This document shows, one piece after another, positions 44,794 to 55,879 of a stretch of DNA of 64,000 nt. Position 1 is the first letter of the stretch; every line of letters begins with the position of its first letter. A program made the position numbers and the translations under genes. Source of the DNA: Gigaspora rosea (lineage: Eukaryota; Glomeromycota; Glomeromycetes; Diversisporales; Gigasporaceae); contig QKWP01000211.1 in assembly GCA_003550325.1 (NCBI GenBank), positions 195,143-259,142 on the forward strand. Reading direction: 5' to 3'. Under the pieces are notes generated by a model, which was not told the DNA's origin, did no database searches, and saw only the letters and a program-made list of their open reading frames with translations.

Positions 44794-46696
44794 AATGCCT
44801 TTGCTCCTACCTCAACCTGATAACTTTGCAAGTCATGAAGAACTTATCCAATACATCCAAACACATGCACTTAGTCAAGGATATGCTGTACTATTAAAAG
44901 ATCAGAACATGATAAGTTTGCTTATTTATGCTGTGATAGGGGCGGTATCTACAGAAATTCCTTAAATCTTACAGATGAAACACGTCAAAGGGCCACTAGT
45001 TCAAGATTGATAGATTGTCTCTTTGAACTCTATGCCAAGAAAAAAAAGATAGATGATGGCACTTAAAAATAAACAATGCAGAACACAACCATGATGCATC
45101 AGAAGACATGACAGGCTACTCAATAAGTTGCAGATTAAACACTGAAGAGCAGCAAACAGTTCAGCAAATGTCCGCAGCTGGTATCCGTCCTCGAGAGATG
45201 CTTTCAGCTCTTCGTCAAAGCAACTCGGACCTTACTGCAGTCTCAAAGGATATCTATAATGCTCGTGATAAAATTAAGCGTAATAATCTTCAGGGCCGCA
45301 CACCAATCCAGGCCCTCTTTGATGAACTCAATAAGGGAAACTTTGAACATGACTACCAGTATGATCAAAGTGGTCACTTAACCCATCTATTCTTTGCACA
45401 TCCTACTTCAATTCTACTTACCAAAACCTATAACTCCATTCTCTTGATGGACTGCACATATAAAACTAATAAATTTAAAATGCCGCTTCTTCACGTTGTT
45501 GGTATAACGAGTTTTAATACTACATTTTCTTCTTGCTTTGTGTTTTTAAAGTCTGAACAAAAGGAAGATTATGAATGGGCGCTTATTCGTATTGCGCGCA
45601 TCTTCAGTGATATTCAAAGGCCCCAGGTTATTATGACAGACCGAGAGCTCACTAATGAATGCTTTAGGAACTGTCTTCCCCGAATCTCAAATTTTCTTAT
45701 GTGTCTGGCATATTGAAAAAATGTATTATCAAATTGCCGTCATAATTTTCCTACAGAAGAAAATTAACAGAGTTTTTGAGAAGCTGGACTACTCTAATAA
45801 AATCTAAAGCAGAGGAAGATTTTAATGAAAAGTGGAAAGAACTAGAAAGAAAATATAATGACAAGCCATCAATTATTAAATACCTACAGGAAGTGTGGTT
45901 ACCTTTTAAAAAGTCTTTTGTAAGTCTTTGAACAGATCGTTACTTGCATTTGGGCAATATAATGACTTCACGAGTAGAAGGGTCTCATGCGATGATAATA
46001 AAGTATCTTCAAGTATCCACTGGCGATCTTCATGCGGTTTATGAAAAAATCTCTTTGGCGTTGGAAAATCAACACCGAGAAATCCAAACTAAGCTTTCTC
46101 AAGAGATGATTCAAATTCTCCATACTCAAAACAGGCCATTTTATTTCCAAGTTATTACCAAAGTATCTACGTTCTCGTTAAAAAAAGTAGACAAACAATT
46201 TTTAAAAGCATCTGACGCAACTTCAGAAAATCCACTACAACCTTGCAGTGGTACATTTACTTCGTCCATGGGTCTTTCTTGCTCTCATAAAATTCAAGAA
46301 TACCTCATTAATTATCAAAATTTACAACTTACCGATTTTCATGAACATTGGTGGCTCCAAAAACGCCAATCACTTCCACCAATATCATCCGAAACCGAAG
46401 AAGATCCTTTGCACCAATGATAGCAAGAATATACCTGACAATTTGACTCTTGGTCGTCTCGAAGACAAGCAGCAGCTTTAGATAAAATATCAAGCTTGTT
46501 TCAAGAGCCCATTATAATTATACAAGATCCACAAGTGCAAAATACAAGAGGGCGACCAGCTGGATCAAGAAATGTACAACCTTCTACCCAAAGGGATCTG
46601 TCCGTTTTCAAATTAACTGAACCGGGAAGGCGTAAATGTGGTATATGTCATAGAACTGGACACAATAGCAGAACTTGTCCTATTAATGAAGAGTAA
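44794..46696 (+). pseudogene. FAR1-like MULE transposase, decayed
   Basis: The start is MPLLLPQPDNFASHEEL at 44794. After a shift near 44925 comes a FAR1-type DNA-binding part (DKFAYLCCDRGGIYRN, then LTDETRQRA; the HNHD segment near 45085). The MULE core has LLMDCTYKTNKFKMPLLHV near 45446 (Asp), VIMTDRELTNE near 45637 (Asp), LCVWHIEKNV near 45697 after a shift, and SRVEGSHA near 45970 (Glu). A SWIM-type finger (CSGTFTSSMGLSCSHKI near 46241) and a C-terminal CCHC knuckle (CGICHRTGHNSRTC near 46637) follow. Stops at 45930 and 46419-46440 fit TGG to TGA and CAG to TAG changes. Confidence 0.92.
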
Positions 46697-47623
46697 AACT
46701 AAAATTGTAGAAGTGTTTAATTTTTTGGCTTGACCATTTTTATATTATTTTTTTTTTGATCACCTTATTTATGTGTCGTTCCAGAATAATTATTTGTTAT
46801 AAGATATTTAGTAGTGTAAAAGGACTAATATCGTAGTTAAAAGAATAGGAGTTAGTACTATTAGGCTGGTATGTTTATATAAATGCGAAGTAAATCAATA
46901 TACACTTGTAGTTTTTTGTATCTATTCTTTCTGCTGCGAAATAAAATTTTCTTTAATCGCATATCATAGGGTTCCTGACTATTATCAAATTCTACCTTAT
47001 TAATTAGATGATAATATTGGCATATTGGATACACTCTAATTCTATACGATCTCAACCTGATCTAAAAAAAATTATTAATAATAATTTGACAGTTTGAGAG
47101 AAAGAATAAAATAAAGCAAAAATAAATATGTAGACATAGCGAAAGCTGTACAGAATGCGAAAAAGAGTATTTAAAAATTGTATATATATATAGTATCATA
47201 CATGTGACATAATCGAAGTGATCGACATATTGCATAATCTTGCATAATCCACGGTGTGAATAGCAAAAATCCATGGTGCGAATAGCAATTCCCCTATAAT
47301 ATATATATAATAATAATACAATAATAAAATATACTAATATAGTAATAATATGACTAAATATATATTAACCATATAAAATAAATTATACTTTCACGAAATC
47401 TATTTTGTGCTACATTACTATGCTATTCTAAAAACCTGTTTTATAATATTATAAATTCAGAAACTATATGAGTAAGTTCTAATTGCAAAATCATTGAGAT
47501 TACTAATACAGTCACCTCACTCTAATCTGCACCACTCTAAACCAAACACTATTAAACTCTCTCTAAACTGAACAAAATCTCCTAAAACATTTGTAAATTT
47601 TATTATAAAGTTCAGATAAGGAC

Positions 47624-47801
47624 GCTGACATTTATTACGTAATATCCATTTACTATGAGGGCTACCTCCCTCCCCCCACGTAAGATCCAATATAATTGGC
47701 CAATTTATAATTTACTATATATCTTTGTGTAACATAAGATATTGTTATAATACAGGGCCAACCCCCCCCACCCCCTAAAATATTACGTAATAAATGTCAG
47801 C
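47624..47801. mobile_element. 178-bp MITE with 22-bp perfect inverted ends
   Basis: The left end, starting GCTGACATTTATTACGTAAT, is the exact inverse of the right end over 22 bp, and similarity extends a few bases outward. The interior has C-rich runs (CCTCCCTCCCCCC and ACCCCCCCCACCCCC). No exact target duplication was found. Confidence 0.8.
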
Positions 47802-48758
47802 TCCCTAAGCCATATATAACTTTTTGAAAACTGAACTTTTTCAAATTTTCACATAGTAAAAAAAAGCAGTCCTAGTAGAGAAGTTGACTGTACATTCAGA
47901 AGAACATTGATTATTATCTTAAAAATGAAGAAAAATTACCTGCTAATACTCTAAATAGTTTCAATATTCTTATACAGTCTGTAATACATAGTAATAAACT
48001 GTATACTGCATACTAATTTTTCATATTTTGCATCCAACTGCAAACAATTATTGAGATTAGATATAGCGAATTGGACCCAACATCATAAAAGTAGTTGGTC
48101 AACACAGCTCTCTGCAGATAACCAAGGGAAGCAATTTGGTTCACTTTGTCTGAAGCATTATGGTATATAGACATATATAGCTAGAACAAGTTGGAAGAAC
48201 AAAGTTGTCATATTTCTTGTTTATTTTATAAATTTTTGAACCGTGCAGATCCAAAATCATATAAAGAGACTAGAAAACTATTTGATGTGAATAAGCTTAA
48301 TTTTTATTGTTATGCTCTTGCACTATTTGTAACATCACTATGAATGAAATCATCAACTTTATTTGGTTAATTAAGAAATTTAAAGAACTTATTTTAGTTA
48401 TATCTCATTATAGATTATTTATAAAAACAACAAAAAATAATGCCAACTATCATAAAAGTAAGGTTTTTGTTTGAGAGTTGAACAGGTTACATCTATAAAA
48501 GTTCATTAGTCTAATATTTGGATAAAGCCACAAAATGAAAAAATATTACAAACTTAAAAATGTTTTGCAGGAACTTCCTTTTTGAAAACCACTTAATATT
48601 GAAGAATATTTGCTGTTAGAAACCAATGTTTGTAATTTAAATATACACTTAACATATATAGAACAGTTATATATTATTTGTATAATAACTATTTTTTTTA
48701 ATATTGTTAGAAAAATGGTTGTCAGGTAAGCCTTATAGAACATAGTAATTACATTCCT
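47802..48758. other. No gene recognised
   Basis: AT-rich. A 65-codon minus-strand frame at 48546-48743 has no recognisable motif. Confidence 0.5.
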
Positions 48759-49590
48759 TAAGGTTATTTCAAGACAAAAAAAACAACCTCTATATTCATT
48801 CTTACAATTTTTTTATTTTAGACAGCAATTTCATTTTATAAAGGATCTTGAGGAAGCTTTATGTTCAAAATTGGTAAGTACTAATATAATACATATCATA
48901 GTATTTCTGTTTTGAGAATTAATAAAAATGCTAGTAAGATGAAAATAGCACAAAAAAATACAAAAATCATAAAAGAATTGCAAAATGATGCACCTCATTA
49001 CTATACTTGCACTATGTGCAAAAATTACTTTTACACATGTAACCTTTTGCTGCCAAAAGTAAAAGCAGTACTCTTGAGAACAATTTATCACATGCTATCT
49101 AGTAACATATTAGCTGCTAAAAGTGCAAATAAAGCAAAAACTATGCTCATGTTAAATTGGCCCTAAGGTTATTTCAAGACAAAAAAATAACCTCTATATT
49201 CATTCTCACAATTTTTTCATTTTAGATAGCGATTTCATTTTATAAAGGATCTTAAGGAAGTTTTAATTTTATGTTCAAAATTGGTGAATACCAATATAAT
49301 TTGGGTAACAATGCATATAATAGTATTTCTGTTTAGAGAATTGATAAAAATGCTAGTGAGATGAAAATAGTACAAGAAAATACAAGAATCATAAAAAAAT
49401 TGCAAAATGATGCACCTTATTACCATACTTACACTATGCGCAAAAATTACTTTTGCTCATATGACCTTTTGATACCATAAGTAAAAGCAGCACCCTTGAG
49501 AACAATTTATCACATGTTATCTAGTAACATATTAGCTACTGAAAGTGCAAATAAATCAAAAGTAGACACTCATGTAAAATTGGCCCTAAT
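48759..49590 (+). repeat. Tandem duplication, two ~410-bp copies
   Basis: Copies 48759-49165 and 49166-49590 both begin TAAGGTTATTTCAAGACAAA and share sequence to TTAAATTGGCCC or AAAATTGGCCC. Copy 1 keeps an 84-codon open frame (48912-49166); copy 2 has stops in the same frame. The duplicated unit is an exon-like part of the decayed gene that follows. Confidence 0.85.
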
Positions 49591-50960
49591 ACTTAGTGAT
49601 CATAGTAATAATAATTGATTTATGTGAGCATAATGAATTAAATTCAGACAAATATAAAATATTTTGGAACATAGCAGCAAATTATCTTGTGGGAAAGCTT
49701 CAAATTTAGTTACTGCTGTTGATGAACACCATCATGAAGGACCCAAAATAAACATAGATAGGTTAGGTATGAGTTTGAGGTTTTTTATACAAATCTTTCT
49801 ATTTATAGTAATTTTTTGCTTATTTTTGAAGTTTTTCCACAGATCTTTTCTTTTTAGTAACCCTATAATTAATTTGACCTATCTATATATATTTTAGAGT
49901 CTTGTCATGATCTAATTGTATATCTAGCCACAGCTATTTTAGCAAAAGATCTACTTCAACAAATTGAATTTATGTGTCTATCTAATACACCAATTGCCAG
50001 TGAGCAGTAGCTCAGATTACAATTCTGGTCCAAAAATCTAATATACAACAATAGTTTGCAATATACAAATTGTTTGCTATTAAAATTTATAGTGCAAGCT
50101 CAGCATTTACATGCTAAATACATTATGCATCTGTAGTATTTAGATATGAAAAAGAGTTGCTATTAAGGATTGTAACATGTTAATACTTGTTTTTCTTGAT
50201 GATAAACATCGATGTAAAAATGGTGAGCCATAATATCCAATAGTAGCATAATAGTTAAAAAAGATACAAAATTTGTAGTAAGTAACTATAATTTTACCAA
50301 AACTGGAATGATACCAAGTGTAACAATGCTATGCAATATTTCAAAAACAATTGATGGTGATTTTACATAGAGAAAGTAAATATCTGTTTAAAGGATCCAA
50401 TATTTCACTACCTCCTCATTACAACACATGGCAGAGCTCTATAATATTCTTTGGATTCAAGAAACAAGCAAACCTGTATTATGTTTATACACAAATAGAG
50501 GTCCTGACACAAATATATATTAATTAGAGTTCAATTATCATTCATTTGTTTGTTTTTAGAGCTTAATCTTGATTATCTTGTTGCTATAAGAACACTACTA
50601 TATTACGTATGGAAAAACTCTGTTGAACATATTATATCAGTACTAAATCTAGGATTGCAAAGTATAGAGTTAATGTGTAGCAAAATGGAAGACAAATATT
50701 TAAAATTTCCTATCAAGGCGAATACATTAAAGGAAATCGCAAAATCAAACTCTATATTTTAAAATAAGCTAATTGAAAGTATTCAAACCCCTATTCATCT
50801 TGTTTATAAATATTTGAAAGGTAGTATTTAAAAGATATTCTATTTGAAACATTAACTTCCATATTAGATGAAAAAATAGAAACTTTTTGGAAAGCAATTT
50901 ACCAGATTGATGGACTATAACCTATAAAGATATTACTAAAAAATATATAAAACAAAGAGT
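48912..50960 (+). pseudogene. Decayed DDE-transposase-like gene (large uncharacterised family)
   Basis: The N-terminal part in the duplicated unit has a Cys cluster (YTCTMCKNYFYTC). Further on come DDKHRCKNGEP near 50198, KDTKFVVSNYNFTKTGMIPS near 50258, HMAELYNILW near 50427, KPVLCLYTNRGPDTN near 50471 (usual GGPDH), and LNLDYLVAIRT near 50558. NSVEHIISVLNLGLQSIEL near 50605 (usual N-P-V-E-R) and a tail EIETFWKAIYQIDG near 50877 follow. I recall the pattern of an acidic D...GGPDH...NPVER series from a large family in mycorrhizal fungi and sponges, probably a transposase; I cannot name it. There are many stops and shifts, and an intron may lie at about 49770-49895. Confidence 0.55.
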
Positions 50961-51035
50961 AAGTGAATATTATAATTTGAAATCAAAATAATAAAACAAT
51001 AAAAAAAATTAAAAATAAGACAATAAAAAAAGGAT

Positions 51036-51570
51036 TTTAGTAAGTAGTACACCCTGCACTATAGTGTACCCACTATAGTAACAAATATAAATAATAATTA
51101 AAGTAAGAGTTAGGGTTAGTATTAGAGTTAGAATTAGAATTAGAGTTAAAATTAGTACAGAATTGTGAAAGGATTATTTTTTGTTAAAAATGCAGCAGGG
51201 TTACCATAGGTTTCTAAAAATAAGCTACCTCCAGAAGAAGCTACCCCAGATTTTCAGAAAAATTTTTAAAGAAATCGTTAACAGTTACTATATATAAACT
51301 TTTTTTACTATGTTAACTTCAAAAGTTTGATTAAGTAAAGTTGTTCAGCGCAATGAAATACATTTATAGTAAAATTTCATGACATTTGGACAACTTTTTA
51401 TTAGTATGTTTTTCAATTTTTTAAAAAATTTAACAATTCGAAAATAAGCTACCCCCACATTTTTTTGTATAACTTTTTGGTCAAAAAGGTGGGTAGCTTA
51501 TTTTTAGATAAATACAGTACTCTAGTAAAATTTTGAAAAACATAAAGTGGTGCACTGCAGTGCAAGTGAC
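51036..51570. repeat. Inverted-repeat element with degenerate telomere-like tract
   Basis: Outer parts resemble each other in inverse (TAGTACACCCTGCACTATAG at left, CACTGCAGTGCAAGTGACTA at right). An inner inverted repeat AAATAAGCTACCC / GGGTAGCTTATTT lies at 51432-51509. Between 51096 and 51150 are degenerate TTAGGG-like hexamers (GAGTTAGGGTTAGTATTAGA). It is probably a MITE; no target duplication is seen. Confidence 0.55.
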
Positions 51571-51916
51571 TATATTCTAAAACTATTTTATAAAAAAAAA
51601 TAAAAAATAAAAAAAATATTATCTATATTTTTTAAAGCAATGCTTGAAAGACTTTACGATTATTGTTATACAACTTATCACATTATTCTTTTACAACTAG
51701 ATCTGTGTATTTAGTGACTTTGTCACCAGGTTTTGTAATAAACTTTATGTGTAAAATGTTTTATTTGTTTATCCTATACTGTGTATATTATGTATTGAAG
51801 TTTATAAAATGTATTTTTTTTTATATTTGGTTTAAAACTTATTTGCAAAATTGTATATATATAGCAATCATATAAAAATTCTGTTGACATAGGATTTTAA
51901 ACTAATCACGGCACAG

Positions 51917-52172
51917 GATCAGGTGTAATGTGAATGCGAAATAACCAGTTGACTTTTTCAAAAATTGTTCATAATGCAAGATTTGGTTTACAAAACCACC
52001 TTTTGCATCTTAATAATAAACAATTCCTTGCAAAATTTTGCCATATTTAATGATCTTATTAATTTGTCTGAATGCTCACTCTTACTCTAATCTCAAATCT
52101 TAACTTTTAATTGAAAAATGAACGATCTCTGATTATTTTTTGCAATAGAATTTGTCACTCGATCACCTGATG
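51917..52172. mobile_element. MITE of the GATCAGGTGTAA family, diverged copy
   Basis: The left end is GATCAGGTGTAATGTGAA. The right end GATCACCTGATG is less well kept. The interior has a GTTTACAAAACCACCTTTTG and ATTCCTTGCAAAATTTTG core shared with the copies at 62457 and 63625, and ACTCTTACTCTAATCTC in place of the CCCTAACCC tract. Confidence 0.6.
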
Positions 52173-52354
52173 TAGTGATAAAAACATTATTTGAGATCTC
52201 GCCTCACTGCTTATGTGGTTATATTCATTCCTAGTATCGCTAAAACGCTTTCACTTTCTTCAATATCTGAGCTAAATAGTTGAACTATTGAAGTACCAAA
52301 CTGTAATATGGGAAATGGACTAGAAAAACCCGTTTTTGAAGAGGTTTTATATTT

Positions 52355-52620
52355 GAGAAAATGACGTTTATTTGTTTGTGAAATCTAAAATTTACCCTGA
52401 GGTTTTTGTTTATTTTTAGATATCAATTACTGAATAAACAATGTCATATAATTATAAACCACTGATTGACCAATCTAATTTAATTGAGCCATCATCAATC
52501 TTTGGTTATAAATCTATTTTTAGAACATGATCGTTAAAAAATTTGGTTATATTCAAGTTAAAATATCTCGATAAATTATTATATTAACGTAGGATAAAAA
52601 GTGAAATATATATAGATACT
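52355..52620. repeat. Dispersed repeat, copy 2 (partner 95-355)
   Basis: Same ~260-bp unit as at 95-355 in the same orientation, with scattered differences. Flanks of the two copies are unrelated. Confidence 0.75.
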
Positions 52621-52659
52621 AGTAGACTGGCACAACCTTACATCCATGCAGGAACGATT

Positions 52660-52990
52660 TTTTGCAGTGAATAAAACGTGTGATTAATTAAATTTCTGTG
52701 ATATGTTTTTGGCATATTCTGTAAAATTCTGTAATATCTTTTGTAATTTTTGTGACTTAATATGGTTAAATTCTTACAATTCTGTGATATCTCTTAGTAA
52801 ATTCTGCAACTCACTGACTGACGTGCTCATAATTTATGTTGATTTATTGTCTACCTTTCTGGAATTTCCCTGAATTTATATTCTGTGTAATTTTTGTAGT
52901 TTTCTGTGGTGACCAAAGGTAATTTCTGCGGTTTGCTATGTTTAAGCAGAATCTTGTAGTATTCTGTAAAATACAGCAAATCATCGTCCT
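52660..52990. repeat. Degenerate TTCTGTRA short repeats
   Basis: TTCTGT or TTTTGT followed by GATAT, AATAT or AATTT recurs more than eight times with irregular spacing. The ends (GGAACGATTTTTTGCAGT at 52651 and ACAGCAAATCATCGTCCTTA near 52973) are roughly inverse, so it may be a palindromic element. Confidence 0.5.
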
Positions 52991-53539
52991 TACGTTTGTG
53001 CTTTATTCTATACAAATAAATTTTAGATAAGATTATTGCATTGTTTTAGACATCTGGTATTACCGTATCATACTATATACATTACCCAGGAACTTATTCA
53101 AGAACTCACATTTTTCAATTGAATAGTAATGTATGAGGAACCGGATATTACTTATGGGGTATATCGAACTAAAAAATATCAGATAACATATCAGCTATCC
53201 AATATTTCTATATTATATGCCAATAATTTAGCAAGATATTATTATATATAATAGCCTAATGATATCTTGTTGAAACCCATTTGTTTCTATCAGCCAAATA
53301 TCAAATACATAAATATAGTATAATCGAATATGTGCGTACTATGTACTTTGCAATACTCTAGTATGAGATTTTAATTTAATCTAATTTAAAAATTAAGTAC
53401 ATAGTTGTCTCTGCTTTGCTACCCAAAATTCTTTTAGATCACATAATATGATAGTTCAAAGTGAAGTGAAGCAGGACAATTAAATTAGTGACCTGTTTCG
53501 CTATAATTACATATCATGCGATTTGAAATGCTATTAATT
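52991..53539. other. No gene recognised
   Basis: AT-rich without a supported frame. Confidence 0.5.
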
Positions 53540-54187
53540 ATGCACCAACTGTTTTAGAAAAAAATTATGAGGATATCAAGGATTTAATATTGAATAAGAA
53601 ATTTATACCGTTCTCTCCAAGAAGATCTAATAATACACCAATTAATTCACCAGAACAATATCCACCAAAAGACAGACATGAAAATAACTGCCAACTTAAT
53701 GCAATTGCGAGATCAATCTTGGTCCATAAAGATCTAGTAATTTTATAAAAAAAATCAGCTATTTTGAAATATGTGAGGATATTAATGTTCTTGTGATGCC
53801 GGCAGTGCTTTTAATCCTATTTCCTCCTACACAACCTTCTGGTTGGATTAAACCTAATACTAAAGTTGTTACAGCATGACTTAATGAACTAATTGAGTTA
53901 GGATTCAAATTAAATTATGAAGTTATTTTGGGAATCCTACACATTTTTGAGAGCAAATTGGACGATATTGGGAAAATACTAATAGATTCCTTTATAACAG
54001 TTAAACAAAAATCATTGATTGATTTTGTACAAGTGTGCTTAAAGGAATCATTTTTCCCACTACCAAATTAAAGAATCTAAATATGCATAACTTTCTTTAT
54101 AAACACTTACCATATGACCCAGAAATCAAGTTTCAAAATATATTTAAGGAACTAAATATTATTAATTCATCGAGTTGTATTAAATAA
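53540..54187 (+). pseudogene. Decayed ORF, unknown family
   Basis: Plus-strand frames follow each other. NYAPTVLEKNYEDIKDLIL, then KFIPFSPRRSNNTPINSP and CQLNAIARSILVHKDLVIL, run to a stop near 53750. After a shift come MPAVLLILFPPTQPSGWIKP and LNELIELGFKLNYEVILGIL to about 54070. After another shift a tail HNFLYKHLPYDPEIKFQNIF ends at TAA near 54187. Length and composition suggest a real former gene of over 200 codons. No domain recognised. Confidence 0.5.
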
Positions 54188-55879
54188 AGTGCATATACTT
54201 ATAATTTTTTTAAACTGTTAATTGATTATTTATTATTATTTTTTAAATAAAGTTTATACAATAAGCTTCTTTATAAATAAGAAGTTTTGATATTAAAACA
54301 ATTAAATAATAAATTTGCAAAAAACTATTAAGTATTTACTAAGAAATAAATTTTCTTACAAATTAAAAGTATATTTAAAAAAAATTATTTCTTAGCATGA
54401 AATATTACTGTCTACTTCAAAAAGAACTTGCGAACAGAAAGTTTCTAGCAGCAATTAGATTAATTAATTCTAACAATATCTAGGCTATATTTTTCAATAA
54501 ACAGAGGATAGAAACTGTTCCAATTCATTTAATTTCCTATAATTATTTTTGCGTAAATATCAAGAAGTGTTTGCAACTTTGTAAAAATATAGTTCAATAG
54601 TTTTTAGTTTGATTAAAGCGATTTCTGCTATTGCAATACGGTGATGAAAATGTAAATTCTCATACAAATATATGACTCGAAGAAAGTTACATAAGTTATT
54701 AGTAAGCAGCTCTAATAGTTATGGGAGAGAATTAAATTAAAATGGAAATTGAATATATCCAAAGGTTTTAATTTGAAGCTATGATTTGAAAAAAGGAGTT
54801 TTTGATCATCTAAATTAGATTTCAACTTTTTAGATTATTTGATAACTGTTAACACAAAATAAATGATTATATGAATATCCTTACTTTATTCTATTTACTA
54901 TGAAAAGCAAATTCTAATTATCTTACTAAAAGCAAATAAAGTAATACCTTCGCACAAAAATCTAGTGTTGATGTCGACATTAAAACAAAACTTTTATGGA
55001 AACAATAAGATATTAATGCAAGACTATGCAGTAATTTGTTAGCTAGTTTTTATAGAAACAACGAATTTAAAGTTCAAATACTGAACATCAATAAGTAAAA
55101 TAATTACCTTTTTAAGATAACTAGTTTTGATTAGCAACTGATTTAAAGCTTTATTATCAGCCTCTCTAATTAATAAATAACAAAGAACCAATAATTTACT
55201 TCTACTTCTAATGATAACACTTTTTATGCTTTTTTTGTTGTTACTCCTTATTTGATAGTTCATATATTGCTGATAGTTAAATAAAAGATCTATAGCAAAT
55301 CATTTGTACAGCGGTAATGTATAATAATTTTTGATTACAATTAACTAAGCTCCGAGTATATGATGATTGTACAGTAGTAAAATTATTCAAAGTTTTTTCA
55401 CAAGCTTTTATATGATTACAACAAAATAAGTCTCTATTTTTATTTCTTATTAAAGATAAAATTAGTCAAGTATGCTCTATCAGCTCTATCATAATTCATA
55501 TGCAATTTAAACAATATTCAATTTTTATCAACAGACACTTACTTGTTGTGAATAAAACTTTGAGAAGCAAACACTAGTCACGCTAGCCACGAGAAGATTT
55601 TTTAAAGTGTTAATTTAGATTACAAAATATTTTCTTTGCTGTGTAAATAGATTCTCTTTTTAAATTGCTAAACTGATCTTGTATAACATTATTTTTGAAG
55701 CTAGTATGTAATGTTCTGATGAATTTCTTTTGGTATCAATAGAGAAATACATCCATATTGTTTAAAGTTTTTTTTGATAACGCAATTATTGTTCACCAAC
55801 TAAATCATAAACTGAGTATTTTTTATTAATATATAAATTGCTGTGAATATGGAACATTTATATTTTTTTCGAATTCAAC
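54188..55879. other. No gene recognised
   Basis: AT-rich. A 74-codon minus-strand frame at 55039-55263 (Ser/Lys/Leu-rich) has no recognisable motif and no support. Confidence 0.5.

Larger units (their letters stand above)
42091..47293 (+). mobile_element. Autonomous-type MULE transposon, 5.2 kb, 8-bp duplication
   Basis: The inverted termini start GGGAATTGCTATTCGCACCA and match for about 95 bp with few differences. The duplication CTATAATA lies at 42083-42090 and 47294-47301, and the LTR sequence continues after removal. It carries a FAR1/MULE transposase gene (44794-46696) on the plus strand and a long tandem repeat in its left half. The termini contain a doubled GCTATTCGCACCATGGAT motif. 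The transposase is decayed, so the copy is probably inactive. Confidence 0.93.
25143..47448 (-). mobile_element. Ty3/gypsy-type LTR retrotransposon, heavily invaded (nested), minus strand
   Basis: Two long direct repeats with short inverted termini (TGTTATAA...TTATAACA) bound the region. Copy 40724-47448 has a TGG-initial primer-binding-like site next to its inner edge. Copy 25143-28010 has a purine-rich tract next to its inner edge, as expected for 5' and 3' LTRs of a minus-strand element. Between them gag, protease and DDE integrase remnants run on the minus strand in the Ty3/gypsy order. The RT position holds a plus-strand segment of different origin. Removing recognised insertions leaves an element of plausible size. 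The nested insertions are listed separately. Confidence 0.8.
40724..47448 (-). repeat. 5' LTR of the gypsy element (interrupted)
   Basis: Parallel to 25143-28010. It starts TGTTATAATGCTATAGCC at 40724 and runs to CCTATAT at 41450. The short piece 42070-42090 follows, and it resumes at 47302 to end TTATAATA at 47448. Removing the two insertions gives an LTR of about 0.9 kb. It contains a retroposon (41452-42069) and the MULE (42091-47293). The frames at 41002-41435 are chance frames within the LTR. Confidence 0.85.

Noticed and set aside
7500..46700. A variant genetic code with TGA read as an amino acid
   Set aside because: TGA stands where Arg is expected in some places and Trp in others, TAG and TAA stops also occur, and frameshifts are present. 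Mutational decay explains this better.
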